Of a stretch of DNA of 64,000 bases, positions 40,680-53,449 are shown in pieces. Position 1 is the stretch's first letter. Each line of letters starts with the position of its first letter. Below the pieces are notes generated by a model. That model had not been told where the DNA came from. It ran no database searches and saw only the letters and a program-made list of their open reading frames with translations. The position numbers were made by a program, and so were the translations under genes. The DNA comes from Gymnothorax reevesii (taxonomy: Eukaryota; Chordata; Actinopteri; Anguilliformes; Muraenidae): assembly GCA_029721435.1 (NCBI GenBank), contig CM056581.1:66477712-66541711 (forward strand), in the 5' to 3' direction.

Positions 40680-43600
40680 ATCCCTCCTCAAACTTCCGCG
40701 TAGTCATCTCTTTCAAAAAATGCAAAGTTCCCTACTGCGGATTTACGTGTAGATTCCTTCATTGTCAAATTCAGCACTTCCTTATATCCACCCAAAGTAC
40801 TGGTGTTGATAGCAAATTACTCAATCATACACTCAGGCTCTTCTGCGAAACTGCAGGGTTAAACTTCACGCCCTCGTGAAACTTCCCCAGTAACAATGTA
40901 TTGATTGGCTCGTTTCTTATCCAATTCCGGAGTGTTTGACCCCTTTCTGCAGATGTAGACGCTAGCGTCTATAAAACTGCAAATTTAAGCATGCTGTTAC
41001 TGTACTCAATTACTAGATGGCACCCCCGGATCAGTTATTGAATATTCCCAAGCAAGCAGACCTCGAACGTGGTTTTGGATATGGGGAAGTTCACTCCACT
41101 CCCTGTTTTTCAAGAGTTGCATAAATTAAACTCCTCAGCTAAGCCTGATGTGCAAACTGGTCAATATCCTTGCCCATAGTATCGACCGAGCAGTTTTAAA
41201 AAATGATCTTTTGCGACAGAAAAAATTGTTGTCCTATGTAGCAACCACTTTAGCTACAGTGAGCCAACAGTATTCCAATCATTGGTTCAGAAAAATCGTT
41301 TTTCTGAAGCAAAAAATTCGACATGGTATTGATTCTCTCATATTCTACTGTCAATTACAGTCATTACATGCAAATGCAAAGTTCCCTACCGTGGATTTTC
41401 ATGTAGATTCCTTCATTGACAAATCCAGCGCTTCCTTATATCCACCCGAGTACTGGTGTTGATAGCTAATCACTCAATCATACACTCAGGATCTTTTGCG
41501 TAACTGCAGTTAGACTTCACGGCCTCGTGAAACTTCCGCGGTAAAAAGGTATTGATTGACTCGTTTCTTGTCCAATTCCAGAGTACTTAAACGTTCTACA
41601 GTAAGCGAAACACATTGATTGGGCAAACACGGAGCATACAAGCCTATGCGTATCAGCATTCTCGGTTGTTTCCTGTTTACGTTGCGCACATTACACGGCT
41701 GAAATAGATGCAAATTATAGAAAAAAGACTCGCAAAACTGGCTTTGAAGTGTTCAGTCATATTTAGAGGATTTAAATAAGATGAGGACACGGTCAATGGG
41801 AATTATTCCGAATGAAACAGCACTGGAAGGTTCCTTCTACCCGATATATTGGTCTTTGGAGGAGGGCATCAATGAAGAAAAAGGTTATACTTCTACTCTG
41901 TTTGCTATTTTCTCAATATAGCTTTTTGCCGTAGAATTTATACCACGTTTAAAGATATCGAATGCCGAGATTTTCGTTTTTCCAAATGCATGCATCCCAC
42001 GCACGTCGGTAGATCCCTCGGTTCACTGCACCATTCTGTTGAATATGGTGGCATATGTCGTTTCATTTTTCCTGAAAGTAAAATTTCTGTTCTGTTAAAA
42101 TAAGGTATATTTCAGAATTCAGATATTACTGAGTTAGAGAGTTTTTACCCTTATAAGGTGTAAGGTTATGAGCTCAGATGTGAAAGCGGTTAGCTTTTCA
42201 TTGCAAGGTGAATGTTATGGCTGTTTAATCAGCACTTTATTTAATGCTTGGGGGACTTTGAAGAAAAATTGACAATATTGTTAACTTTATTATGGAGAAA
42301 AGGCATGTTCTGTGTTTGGGGAGGTTACTGGTGACCACTGATGTTCAACTGCTCTGATATAGATAAATTCATGCTAATCTCAACCAGAAAATCATTACTT
42401 CATGCTGAATTTCATGCCCCAAAAGTTCATTTGTGTTAAATATATGATTAATGCACTGGTTCTCAAATTCGGTCCTGGCGCCCCCCTGTGTATGTTGGTT
42501 TTTGTTCCAGCCGCAACTGCAATTCTAGGATTTTAACAAGCTGTTTTGTTTTAATTAGATGCATTTATGCAAATTTCCACAGGTTCCTCATTGGTGAAAC
42601 TCTTAACACATGGAGGTAAAACCCGACAATTTACTTGGCAAACAATGGAGTCACACCTGTTGTGTTTTCTGTTGATTTTATTTGGTTCAGGCAGGTTATT
42701 TGGGAAAAACTCAAAACACCTGCATTCAGAAACCTAATTTGGAGCTTATTGATTTTCTCAGAGTCTAATTTGATCTGTTTAAAAAAGTTCACTTGAAAAT
42801 CCCAGCAATATTGAAAAGTAAGCACAAGATGTTCAAGGGTTTTTATTCTCCATAGCAGAATGGATGTGTCCATCCAAATGTGACTTAAGATGGTAAATAA
42901 CTACTCTAAACATGGAATGCTGCTAATTAAGACAAAGTAACAGCTTATTAAGATCCTAGAATTGCAGTTGTGGCTGGAACAAAAACCAGCATACACAGGG
43001 GGGCGCCAGGACCGAATTTGAGAACCACTGGATTAATGTATGATTTGACAGTGAACCATTTTGATGAATCTCAGACTTTGGAGAGACACTTGGATAGCTG
43101 TCTAATTTGGCTCATAGCAAGCGGGTTATCTAGAATGTAATGTTCAAAATGAATTGTACTTGTGGTCAAGAAGTTAATGATCCCAGAAATGTAGAGTTTT
43201 AGGCCTCAGCAGTCAATTGTCAGCATTATTTTTTTTTTGCAATTTCATAGTTGAATTTTCATGAAGATTTTTGTTTGCAGCTCCTTTTCTCCACCAAAAT
43301 CATAAAAGTAAACTGAAATACGATGGGAGTCTAAATGCTTCAAGTGTCTAGACTCAACTGGGCCAAGGTTTTTCTGTCTGTGTAGCTGTAATCTTGAATT
43401 ATAAAGCCTTGAATCAGGTAACATCTAAAAATTTGGCTTCCGCGCAAAGGGGTTAAACTTTCCGGAGTAAGTGACACATATTGATTGGACAAATACAGAG
43501 CATACAAGCCTATGCGTATCAGCAAGCTCTGTTGTATCCTGTCTACGCTGCGGACAATACGCGGCTGAAATAGACGTGATTTATTGGAAAAAGACTTGCA

Positions 43601-44750
43601 AAACTGACCTTGAAGTGTTCAGTTACATTTACAGGATTTAAATGAGATAAGGACATGGTCAATGGGAATTGTTTCTAATGAAATAGGATCGGAAGGTTCC
43701 TTCTACTGGAAACATCGGTCTCTGGAGAAGGGATTCAGAAATAAGGTTAGGCTGCTACTTTTGCTTTCTGTTTTGGAATGTATACCGTACTCAACAAAGT
43801 CGAATGCCAAGGTTTTTTTCCTGTTTAAAACGTGTACTGCCCATGTATTTGGGTGGACCCCTGGTACCTTCATTGCACGGTTCGGTTGAATCCAGGGAGG
43901 CAATATATTGTTTGATCTTCCCTGAAAGTGGAAAGTCTATTCTGTTAAAATAAGGTATATTTCAGAATTCAGATATTACTGAGTTAGTGAGCTGAACTTG
44001 TTCCTTATTGGTGTTGAAATGAGTTTGTGAGCTCGGATGTCGGAACTGCTGGTTTCATTGCAGAGTGAATGTCCTGACAGTTTAATTAGCAGTTTGTTTA
44101 ATGACTGTGTGTGCTGGCTTGGGGGACTTAGAAGAAAAATGGACAGAACACACTACTTCATTACAGAGAAAAGGCATTTTTTTGTGTTTGGAGAGGTTAC
44201 TGGTGACCACTGATGTTCAGCTGCACTTATATTGATAAATTCATGCTAAACTCATCCAGAAAATCATTAGTTCATATTAAATTTCATGCCTCAAAACTTT
44301 GTGTTAAATACATGATTATTTGATGATTTGACAGTGCACCATCTCTGCCTTTGGGGAACCACTTGGATAGCTGTGTAATTTGGCTAATAGCATGTAGGTA
44401 ATCTAGAATGTAATGTTGAAGATGAATTCTACTTGTGGTCAAGGAGTTTATGATCCGAAAAATGTATAGATTTAAGCCCCAGCAGTTTTTCAATTCTCAG
44501 TATTTTTTTTTTTTTGTGCAATTTTAATGGTGAATTCGATTGAAGATATTTTATGTTTGCAGTCCATTTTCTCTACCAAAGTCATGAAAATAAACTGAAA
44601 TACAGTGTAATTCTAAATGCTGCAAGTGTCTTTTCTAAGGAAAGCCACATTTTTCCTCTTTACGAAGCTTAAATCTTGAATTATACAGCATTAAATTGGG
44701 TAACCCATAAATAGCCAAATTTGGCTTCTGCGCAAAGGGGTTAATCCAAT
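40680..44750. repeat. Tandem and partial duplications of a 1.29-kb unit
   Basis: Unit 2 (about 41580-43455, including a 577-bp MITE plus its 8-bp duplicate) and unit 3 (about 43456-44745) are diverged direct copies. Both start after or near a CGCAAAGGGGTTAA-type junction and share GCATACAAGCCTATGCGTAT, CAATGGGAATT and AGGTATATTTCAGAATTCAG. A further partial repeat links about 40720-40945 to 41370-41590. No function is evident. Confidence 0.7.
42454..43030. mobile_element. hAT-type MITE, 577 bp, with perfect duplication
   Basis: Ends CACTGGTTCTCAAATTCGG and CGAATTTGAGAACCACTG. The octamer GATTAATG is at 42446-42453 and 43031-43038. Present in unit 2 but absent from unit 3 of the tandem duplication. 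A second, inverted copy of the family is at 54227-54720. Confidence 0.9.
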
Positions 44751-45760
44751 TGGCCCCAAAGTTGGAGAAAATCACTGAAACATATGTGGTCAAAAGTAAT
44801 GAAATACATTTTTGATCTAATGTTGGGCATGGCTGTGATGAGCTTACAACGAAGCAGCCATATTCAGAAGTATGAAAGTATGTATATCTAACGCATACAG
44901 TGTTGGATTGAGTTGGACGCAAAGTAATATTTGTGCAAAATGACAACCCAAACACACAGATACGGAAAATGGTTCTCCAGCACCCCCTATATTTTTGGAA
45001 TGGCATGAAAAAGATTATTTTGACATAGTCAAAGAAAATTAGGCACACATATTCATATCAAACTGAACCAAAAAACAAATGTGTACACATGCTGTCCTAT
45101 CATTGTTGAGTGGCCCCACCGTTCGCAAGGGAGGTGATCGGACGGGAGGGCGAGGGCCATAACACCTCTTGTGGTTTTGATTATTCTTGTTTTCTTTTTA
45201 CCCTGAATGCTGCTCAAGATTTGCCCTCACAACTAATGTTTTTAGGAGCAGTCGTAAAACTTATGGAGGCATTTTGTCACTGAGTCATTACTTCCTACAA
45301 TATTCATGTTTGGTCTCAGAGGTATGAGACCAAATCCATTAATCAATTTTTGAAAATTCCATGGTGCTCAGCCTTGCAATGAGAACTTCAGGGCATTTTA
45401 AGACCTCAGCGCCTAGTTGAGGGACTGTCATTGCCTATGACTTTGGACATCCACTAATCAGCACAACCTCAATTGATCCCCCATGTGTAACCACATAGAA
45501 ATATGGGCCTTTCCCCCATACTGGGGCTTTTTTCGCACTAAAATCAATGTTGACACATCTGCCTAGTGTATTTGGGGGTTGATATCTGCCTTATGACTGG
45601 GGCTGGTAGGCCACAAGTCAAGTTTCGGCTCCGTTCTTCTTCTTCTTTTTTTTTTTTTTTCAGGGTCGCGATTGTCCTGCTCATGCATGAGCGGTTTGGC
45701 GATTGGCCCAGGCCTAGACCCAGCCTGAGTACAGGTTCTGAGGAGCCTTTTGTTCATCGG
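44751..45760. other. Unassigned stretch before segment A
   Basis: No gene or element recognised. A CTTCTTCTTTTTTT tract is near 45640. Confidence 0.3.
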
Positions 45761-47531
45761 GAGATCCGGCCATCTTTTGATCTTAAAACCTTGATTTTGG
45801 CCTTCCGCGGGACAATTTCAGGAGATACAAGCTTTGATTTGATGTTTTCTTTATCTTCTTCTGAGATTGTTCACGTCTGTTTAATTTTTGCTTAAGGTGT
45901 TAGACCCTCGTCTGTAAACACAAATGTGTATTCTGTTGCAACTTTATCAAATTTCCTCCCATTGAATTGAACTCGGAGTTATTCTTTTTGATGAAGGTGG
46001 AACCTACAGGTTGCTCTGTCTGTCGAACAATTCCCCATTTAATTGTCAATTATTATCCTTGATAACAATTAATTGAATTGTTTCATTTTACATGCTAGAT
46101 AAGTGAAGGGTTTTAACAGTTGATGCACCAGTGTTCAGAGTTTAGAGTGCCAGACTTCAAGCAAGGATGTCTAACAGTTTAAAATTGCTGGATTCAGAAA
46201 TTGAGCAGAATTCAATTAAACTTTTCCTCCCTGTCCACAGGAGGGGGTAGCATCGGGGGAATGCAGTTTCCAGCCTGATGACCACAGAAGGATTAATCTT
46301 GTTCCTAATAAACTGGACAGAGGAAAATCTTGGAAGGCATTAACAAGGCCCAAGCCCGGTGACCTTGAGAAATCATAACATAACATGAGTGGCGAGAACA
46401 GGTCGTTCAGTCCAACTATGCTCGCCAGTTTCTTTATACTATTGTAAATATATCCCTTCAGATACTCAATGACTCCATGTAGCTTTAAAGCAATTCTTAC
46501 ATTGCTGGGATGTCGCACAACACTCAGTAAAAATTTGAACACAAACAACTCCGCCTCTCTCCAAAGTCCCACCCTCTTCCGCCCGATTGCAAGACTTCTC
46601 CTACGAAAAAAAATATTATTGATATGGTAGTTCCTCAGACTACAAAGCTAACTAAACGTTACGAGGGCATTTTATTTCATACTACATATAGAATTGAATA
46701 TTCATCTTATTACTGTTGGTTAGTTTTCACTAACTGGTGCCTCTGAATCTGATTCCATTGACCCATTTCACTCGCGCTGCTCACTTACTCGCACCGCACG
46801 CAATATATCTTTTCGTAGGAGAGTGAAATGGGTCAATGGAGTCAGATTCAGAGGCACCGGTAAGTGAAAACTAACCAACAGCAATGACATAATATTCCAT
46901 TCTTTAAGTGGTATAAAATAAAAAGCGCTCGTTACGTTTAGTTACCTTTGTAGTCTGACGAACTGCCATTAACGTTATTATTGCAATTATAGCATTTCAT
47001 CAGCACCCGTTTGTTTACATTAAAATGCCTTGTTTTTATCCCCCCGGCAGTGTGTCCGTCCGTTCGTCTTTCCGTCCGTCTGTAATAAAATCGTTTCCGG
47101 ACCAGAACTCGAAAACTATACCACTTACAAACACCAAATTTGGTATGGAGCTTCTCCTTATGGTCTAGTTGTGCCTTTTGGGGGTTTCGGTCCATCCGTC
47201 TGTCCACACAACCTGTAGGTTACACAACCTACAGCCGGGGGGATCCGCCATTGCCAGATGCGCGTGACTCGCAAGCGGTGACAGCGGTAGGCAGCTGGAA
47301 GGGGCGCTGCGAGGGAAGACAGACGGAAAGCTTGGCAATTCACTTTATTTGGACCAAAGAAAATGATCGGTCAGACTTTTATCAGAAATATATGACAATT
47401 TAACAGTGAAGAGTTTAAACACCTGGTTGATTTCCTTTACTTTTTAGTGTGCCATACGCTTATTAGGAGCATTTAAAGATTACAAAAGAAAAGTGTAAAA
47501 ATGCCAGAAAGGTAAGAATTGCTTTAAGTCA
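45761..47531. repeat. Segment A of a 1.77-kb segmental duplication
   Basis: Repeated as A' at about 51676-53447 in the same orientation. I counted about eleven substitutions and one 1-bp indel over 1,771 bp, so roughly 0.6 percent. It starts GAGATCCGGCCATC and ends GCTTTAAGTCA, three bases past the end of the R repeat. It contains a palindrome of about 165-bp arms (46608-46773 and 46824-46960) and a stretch with GTCCGTCCGTTCGTCTTTCC. No terminal inverted repeats. Confidence 0.92.
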
Positions 47532-47760
47532 AGCCTGCTCTTGAAAATTCCCAAGGCTTCTGCCTCAACAATATGGTCAGGCAAGCTGTTCCACATTAAA
47601 TTTACTCTTTGGGTGAAGAAATATTTCCTAATATCAGTGTTAAATTTACCCTTGATCAACTTCCATTCGTGAACCTGAGTTCTACTAACAGACCTTAGCC
47701 GAAGGAATCCTACATAATTCACTTTGTTAATCCCATTGACATTTAAGCATTTAAAAGCCG
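47532..47760 (-). pseudogene. LINE ORF2 C-terminal fragment (jockey/CR1-like)
   Basis: The - strand reads WKLIKGKFNTDIRKYFFTQR then VNLMWNSLPDHIVEAEALGI and FKSRLD. This follows the extreme C-terminus of several non-LTR retrotransposon ORF2 proteins. No RT domain nearby. Its downstream end coincides with the end of segment A. Confidence 0.55.
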
Positions 47761-47982
47761 ATCTATGAGAAAAATGGAAATTTTTGAAGCGGAGGAGTTG
47801 ACCCCCCTGGAATTGAATGAAACTTGGCACATAGATAGATGAGGGTGTCTCGCGGGAAAAGCCGAATGTTTAGGTCCGTAGCTCACTTTGCCTGCTGGTG
47901 GCTTCACCTAGTAGGCAATAAAGTGGCTCAGGTTTGCCGTACAAAAGCTGTTGACGCCACATTTTACATCAACTATCATGAC

Positions 47983-48298
47983 TTAAAAGGTGCACTATGC
48001 AAGTTTATTTACTTTCTGCGCGATCATATTTTTGTCTCTCCACGATCCGCTAGCTGCTTGCCCCAAAATTCACTGTGAAAAAAACCCGGGCTCTGGAGAC
48101 CGCACAGGTGTCACAAACTGCAAATAAACACAAGGGGCAAAGGCTGTGCTCCATAACATAACAAACCGTCCCAGCCAATCACTGACAGGAGTTGACGGTT
48201 ATGGAAGCAGGGGAGGGAGGGGCGGGCCACCTCTGTTTTGTTTGAGTTTGAATGTCAACAGAAGTGAAAGTAAACAAACTTGCATAGTGCACCTTTAA
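47983..48298. mobile_element. TTAA-type MITE (piggyBac/Kolobok-like)
   Basis: Both ends carry TTAA followed by inverted repeats of about 28 bp: AAGGTGCACTATGCAAGTTT and its inverse AAACTTGCATAGTGCACCTT. About 315 bp, non-coding. The longer relative begins at 39983. TTAA duplication is shared by piggyBac and Kolobok, so the superfamily is open. Confidence 0.8.
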
Positions 48299-48439
48299 GG
48301 GTACACAGAACCTAATATGTTATACTTTTACCTGGAACACTTCCAGTCCAGTTAGACATCAGCACCACCTAGTGGCCAAGCTGGGTAACTACATTGATGA
48401 GCCAGAATTATTTGAGAAACTAGTGAATTACCCATGGCG

Positions 48440-48800
48440 AGAATAATTTCTTGTGACGACCTACGTCCACATACCAACTTTCATGAATACGGTGACCTTT
48501 GACCCTCGTGACCTTGACCTTTGACGGAACGGACCTCTCGCGGTCATTTCTTGTGACGACCAACTTTCAACTTTCGAGCCAGTCTTTCCAACTTTCTTGT
48601 CCACGTACCAACTTTCATGAAAATCTGTCCAGGGAGATGGGAGATGCGAAAAATTGACCTTTGACCCCAGTGACCTTGACCTTTCAAAAAACTAACCCCT
48701 CAAGGACAATTCCAGGGACAACCTACATAGACCCACCAAGTTTGGTGAAGATCCGTCAGAGGACCTCGGAGGAGTAGGGGAACAAACAGACAGACAGACA
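48440..48800. repeat. Repeat with TGACCTTTGACC and TGACCTTGA sites
   Basis: Contains TGACCTTTGACCC at 48493-48505 and 48655-48667 (DR1 arrangement on the other strand) and TGACCTTGA at 48509-48517 and 48671-48679. It ends with CCAAGTTTGGTGAAGATCCG, AGGAGTAGGGG and a short CAGA repeat. It looks like a dispersed fish repeat related to that in intron 1. Confidence 0.6.
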
Positions 48801-49490
48801 AATGTTCCTCATATTATAGTATGATAACAATAAAAATTGAAAATGGGAATGGGAATTAAAATAATACCTCAGACATATACCAATCTAGAAAGACTTATGT
48901 GTTTACTTACAACAAGAATATTATTTTCAGTGAATAGTACCTTGGTATCCTGCTGGGTTGGCGCAGTGGACGGCTGGAAAGATGGTCAAAATTTTTTGGT
49001 GCATTTGCAGTATATTTTTTCAATAGCCCAGATATATACTGTGGTGGTAAATGCCGTTTATTGTGCTTCCAAGTCCATTTTCAGGAATACCAAGCATTTC
49101 TTTGGTAGTATCTACACTTTGGCCAAAGTTGGAGGGAAACTCAAAACGGACCATTTCATAGCAGGTTGTGCCCATGTTTAGGTGGCATTATTTTCTTGTA
49201 CCCAGAGAATATCTTGCTGGGTAATAGACCCTTTGGGGTATGTTACAGCATTAGTAAAATCTCAATGGTAGTATTTTCAGTGTAGATGATATTTTACATC
49301 AAAATTCTGGAAATTTCCAGCTGTAGGCTAGATGCCAGTACTGGCCATCCTCCGCAATTTACCAAATTATTTTTTGAATTGTGATGCACACAGAAGAGTT
49401 TGGTTTGGTACTATGCTTGGTAGATAGCTTTCTGACAAAAGGTGGCACTCTAAAGAGCTAATGTTCCACCAACCAAATATTCCCTATTTG
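48801..49490. other. Unassigned stretch
   Basis: No gene or element recognised. Confidence 0.3.
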
Positions 49491-49690
49491 GGGCGACACG
49501 GTGGTGCGGTAGCACTGTCACCTCACAGCAGGAAGGTTGTGGGTTTGTGGGCATGGGGCCTTTCTTTGTGGAGTTTGCAAGTGCTCCCCGTGTTCTCGTG
49601 GGTTTTGTCCGGTTTACCCCTCTCACAAAAACATGCACTGGAGTTGGTTGAAAGTTTAATAATCTTGGTAAATTTGAATTTCAAAATGTC
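49491..49690 (+). repeat. tRNA-derived SINE-like repeat
   Basis: Begins GGGCGACACGGTGGTGCGGT and AGCACTGTCACCTCACAGC, then GGTTGTGGGTTTG in the B-box position, TGTGGAGTTTGCAAGTG and GTGTTCTCGTGGGTTT. This order is that of a widespread fish SINE-like repeat. The B box is eroded. Confidence 0.6.
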
Positions 49691-51408
49691 CTCCAGAGAA
49701 GATGATTAATAAAATGTCTAGAATAAATAATAATACAAATCAGGCATCTACAGGTCTTCACTTTTGATGCAATAATTGTACCATAATACAAATTATCCAG
49801 TCCTCGTTAGAGTCTTCCTGCAATTCCTGGTCTATATACAATTTTGCAAGTGCATGATGTAGCATTTACTGCAGCCACAACCTAATTTGACAAGTTAACC
49901 TTCAGATAGGTACCGTTGGGACTTAAGACAGGGCAGGCACTGGAATGCCACCTGCAGCACGTGATACAACCAGCTTGCAAGGGCCTGGAACAGGAGGATT
50001 CTCCAAAGGGTTGTGGTATGAAATAAATGCTTGCATGTCAGCGCTCAGTATGTGTTGGTGCCATGCTCCAGCTGTTGGGGGAATCTTCTCTATGCCGTGA
50101 CCAACTGGCTAGTTCTTAAAGTGCTTCCATCTGAGCTCCAGCCATTGGAGACAAGTCTGTATTGTCAATCATGAACTTGCACAGCAACCTTGCATAGCCT
50201 GAAATGATGCTGTTAGATGGTGTTCGGAGCAGGTGCATTGGTCATTTCTACTGTTGCCGCATTGAAAACCTTGAAAGCAGTCTTTTATACAGTACTTACA
50301 GCCCGAACGCACTGCCCACGGAAGTGGAGCAGCAGTGCTGCACGCGCCATTTCCCATCCCTACAGGTGCTTGGCTTAGGGATAGGGCACAGGGATCATTC
50401 TTCTTGTGCTCTCTCTGCGCCGGTCAAACATTCACTCTGCTCGTCTATACTCGTCAGTATTCGGTTTTCTCGCCTTTTCTGTGCTCGACTTCCTGTCTGG
50501 TACGATCTGGTCTATCCTGCTTGACAGCGGCGCTCGCTGCTCACATGAAAAATGGAACAGACACCGAACTGAACTCCGCAAGGCGGGATGTGCAACCAGT
50601 CAGATAGGTTAACATGGGCGCCGACTGGAAACTGCCTCCGCTCCAGGGCGCTGTGCATCAGTTCTGCACTTCGTGGTGCAGAAAAACAGGTTTCATCAGG
50701 AATGTCACTTGCGACCTTTTGTTATTCATGGCACAACTTTTTCAAGTTTTCTATGGTGAATTCCAAGAAAATGCATGACACATCCATGGTTCCAATATTT
50801 GTTTTTACTACACTATATCATAACTATTAAATTGGTACAGTGTTGCTATTGAAACTTCCATAGTTCCCATGATATTGAAGCTTGAAATTGGTTACAGAAC
50901 AAATCTTGAAGAAAATCCAGAATTTGGTTAAGATTGTCACACCTAGAATGGGCAAACAATTAATTTAATTGCAGTTTTTAACAGTGCTCCAATAGGTCTT
51001 TCAGCTCTGAAAATTTCATTTAGCAATCTGTAATACACAGGACATTACAAGGGCTCAAAAGTGCTATATATAAAAGACCAGAGAAATTTCGACCTTTAAA
51101 TACACTGAAGTTACGGTACTTCAAAAATCACCTGATTCCTAGGGGGTCAGGTGAGAAATTCCTTTAGATTATCTTGATTTTATTACAGAATGATCCCTAT
51201 AATATTTTGGGTGTATGCTATATTGATAGGAACGTAGCGCATTCATTGAGTAGTTCCATCGATGCTAGCCTCGACAATCTGCACCTCTGCGCAAACAGAA
51301 AACACATTTTCACTCTAATGGAGACTCAATTACCCATGTGTCTGAGCTGGAGTAAATTGTGTGTGATCTTGTAACCTAGCAGGTCTACTTGCATTTGTCT
51401 CTGGGTAA
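49691..51408. other. Unassigned stretch before block B
   Basis: No reading frame or element could be assigned; the part at 50280-50700 is GC-richer. Confidence 0.3.
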
Positions 51409-51676
51409 GGGGTTTCAGACATTGCTTAGCGAGGGCCTTTTTGTGTACCCTGGCCTGACCTAAAAAGGTTGTGGCCTATGCAAAGGGAAGGGGAAGTGAA
51501 AGAGGAGTTGCTGACAGTCAATGAAATTCCTGGACCGCATTTAAAAACATTAAGTTGCAGACTAAACAAAATTCACGATTCAGAAATGTCAGCTGGTTTC
51601 ACATGCTCCTACTCCATACTGCCAGATTGAATAGAGATCCAGTGACTCAGGCAACCACTGGAGTACACTGAAGCAG
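51409..51676. repeat. Block B, 268 bp, left copy
   Basis: Identical by eye to B' at 53450-53717. Starts GGGGTTTCAGACATTG and ends CACTGAAGCAG. The last three bases CAG are the first three of the hAT element that follows B', and are followed here by segment A'. Confidence 0.92.
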
Positions 51677-53447
51677 AGATCCGGCCATCTTTTGATCTTA
51701 AAACCTTGATTTTGGCCTTCCGCGGGACAATTTCAGGAGATACAAGCTTTGATTTGATGTTTTCTTTATCTTCTTCTGAGATTGTTCATGTCTGTTTAAT
51801 TTTTGCTTAAGGTGTTAGACCCTCGTCTGTAAACACAAATGTGTATTCTGTTGCAACTTTATCAAATTTCCTCCCATTGAATTGAACTCGGAGTTATTCT
51901 TTTTGATGAAGGTGGAACCTACAGGTTGCTCTGTCTGTCGAACAATTCCCCATTTAATTGTCAATTATTATCCTTGATAACAATTAATTGAATTATTTCA
52001 TTTTACATGCTAGATAAGTGAAGGGTTTTAACAGTTGATGCACCTGTGTTCAGAGTTTAGAGTGCCAGACTTCAAGCAAGGATGTCTAACAGTTTAAAAT
52101 TGCTGGATTCAGAAATTGAGCAGAATTCAATTAAACTTTTCCTCCCTGTCCACAGGAGGGGGTAGCATCGGGGGAATGCAGTTTCCAGCCTGATGACCAC
52201 AGAAGGATTAATCTTGTTCCTAATAAACTGGACAGAGGAAAATCTTGGAAGGCATTAACAAGGCCCAAGCCCGGTGACCTTGAGAAATCATAACATAACA
52301 TGAGTGGCGAGAACAGGTCGTTCAGTCCAACTATGCTCGCCAGTTTCTTTATACTATTGTGAATATATCCCTTCAGATACTCAATGACTCCATGTAGCTT
52401 TAAAGCAATTCTTACATTGCTGGGATGTCGCACAACACTCAGTAAAAATTTGTACACAAACAACTCCGCCTCTCTCCAAAGTCCCACCCTCTTCCGCCCG
52501 ATTGCAAGACTTCTCCTACGAAAAAAAATATAATTGATATGGTAGTTCCTCAGACTACAAAGCTAACTAAACGTTACGAGGGCATTTTATTTCATACTAC
52601 ATATAGAATTGAATATTCATCTTATTACTGTTGGTTAGTTTTCACTAACCGGTGCCTCTGAATCTGATTCCATTGACCCATTTCACTCGCGCTGCTCACT
52701 TACTCGCACCGCACGCAATATATCTTTTCGTAGGAGAGTGAAATGAGTCAATGGAGTCAGATTCAGAGGCACCGGTAAGTGAAAACTAACCAACAGCAAT
52801 GACATAATATTCCATTCTTTATGTGGTATAAAATAAAAAGCGCTCGTTACGTTTAGTTACCTTTGTAGTCTGACGAACTGCCATTAACGTTATTATTGCA
52901 ATTATAGCATTTCATCAGCACCCGTTTGTTTACATTAAAATGCCTTGTTTTTATCCCCCCGGCAGTGTGTCCGTCCGTTCGTCTTTCCGTCCGTCTGTAA
53001 TAAAATCGTTTCCGGACCAGAACTCGAAAACTATACCACTTACAAACACCAAATTTGGTATGGAGCTTCTCCTTATGGTCTAGTTGTGCCTTTTGGGGGT
53101 TTCGGTCCATCCGTCTGTCCACACAACCTGTAGGTTACACAACCTACAGCCGGGGGGATCCGCCATTGCCAGATGCGCGTGACTCGCAAGCGGTGACAGC
53201 GGTAGGCAGCTGGAAGGGGCGCTGCGACGGAAGACAGACGGAAAGCTTGGCAATTCACTTTATTTGGACCAAAGAAAATGATCGGTCAGACTTTTATCAG
53301 AAATATATGACAATTTAACAGTGAAGAGTTTAAACACCTGGTTGATTTCCTTTACTTTTTAGTGTGCCATACGCTTATTAGGAGCATTTAAAGATTACAA
53401 AAGAAAAGTGAAAAAAATGCCAGAAAGGTAAGAATTGCTTTAAGTCA
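51676..53447. repeat. Segment A', copy of 45761-47531
   Basis: 1,772 bp, about 0.6 percent different from A, same orientation. It is joined to B at ...AAGCA|GAGATCC with a single shared G, and to B' at ...AAGTCA|GG|GGGGTTT with two extra G. Confidence 0.92.
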
Positions 53448-53449
53448 GG

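Noticed and set aside
50335..50612. Coding exon suggested by several overlapping frames
   Set aside because: Frames in two phases, no known domain and no splice context; treated as unassigned.
45761..53447. A and A' as the two LTRs or TIR-bearing ends of a transposon
   Set aside because: No terminal motifs, no target duplication at A, and A' alone is flanked by the 268-bp blocks; repair copying explains it better.
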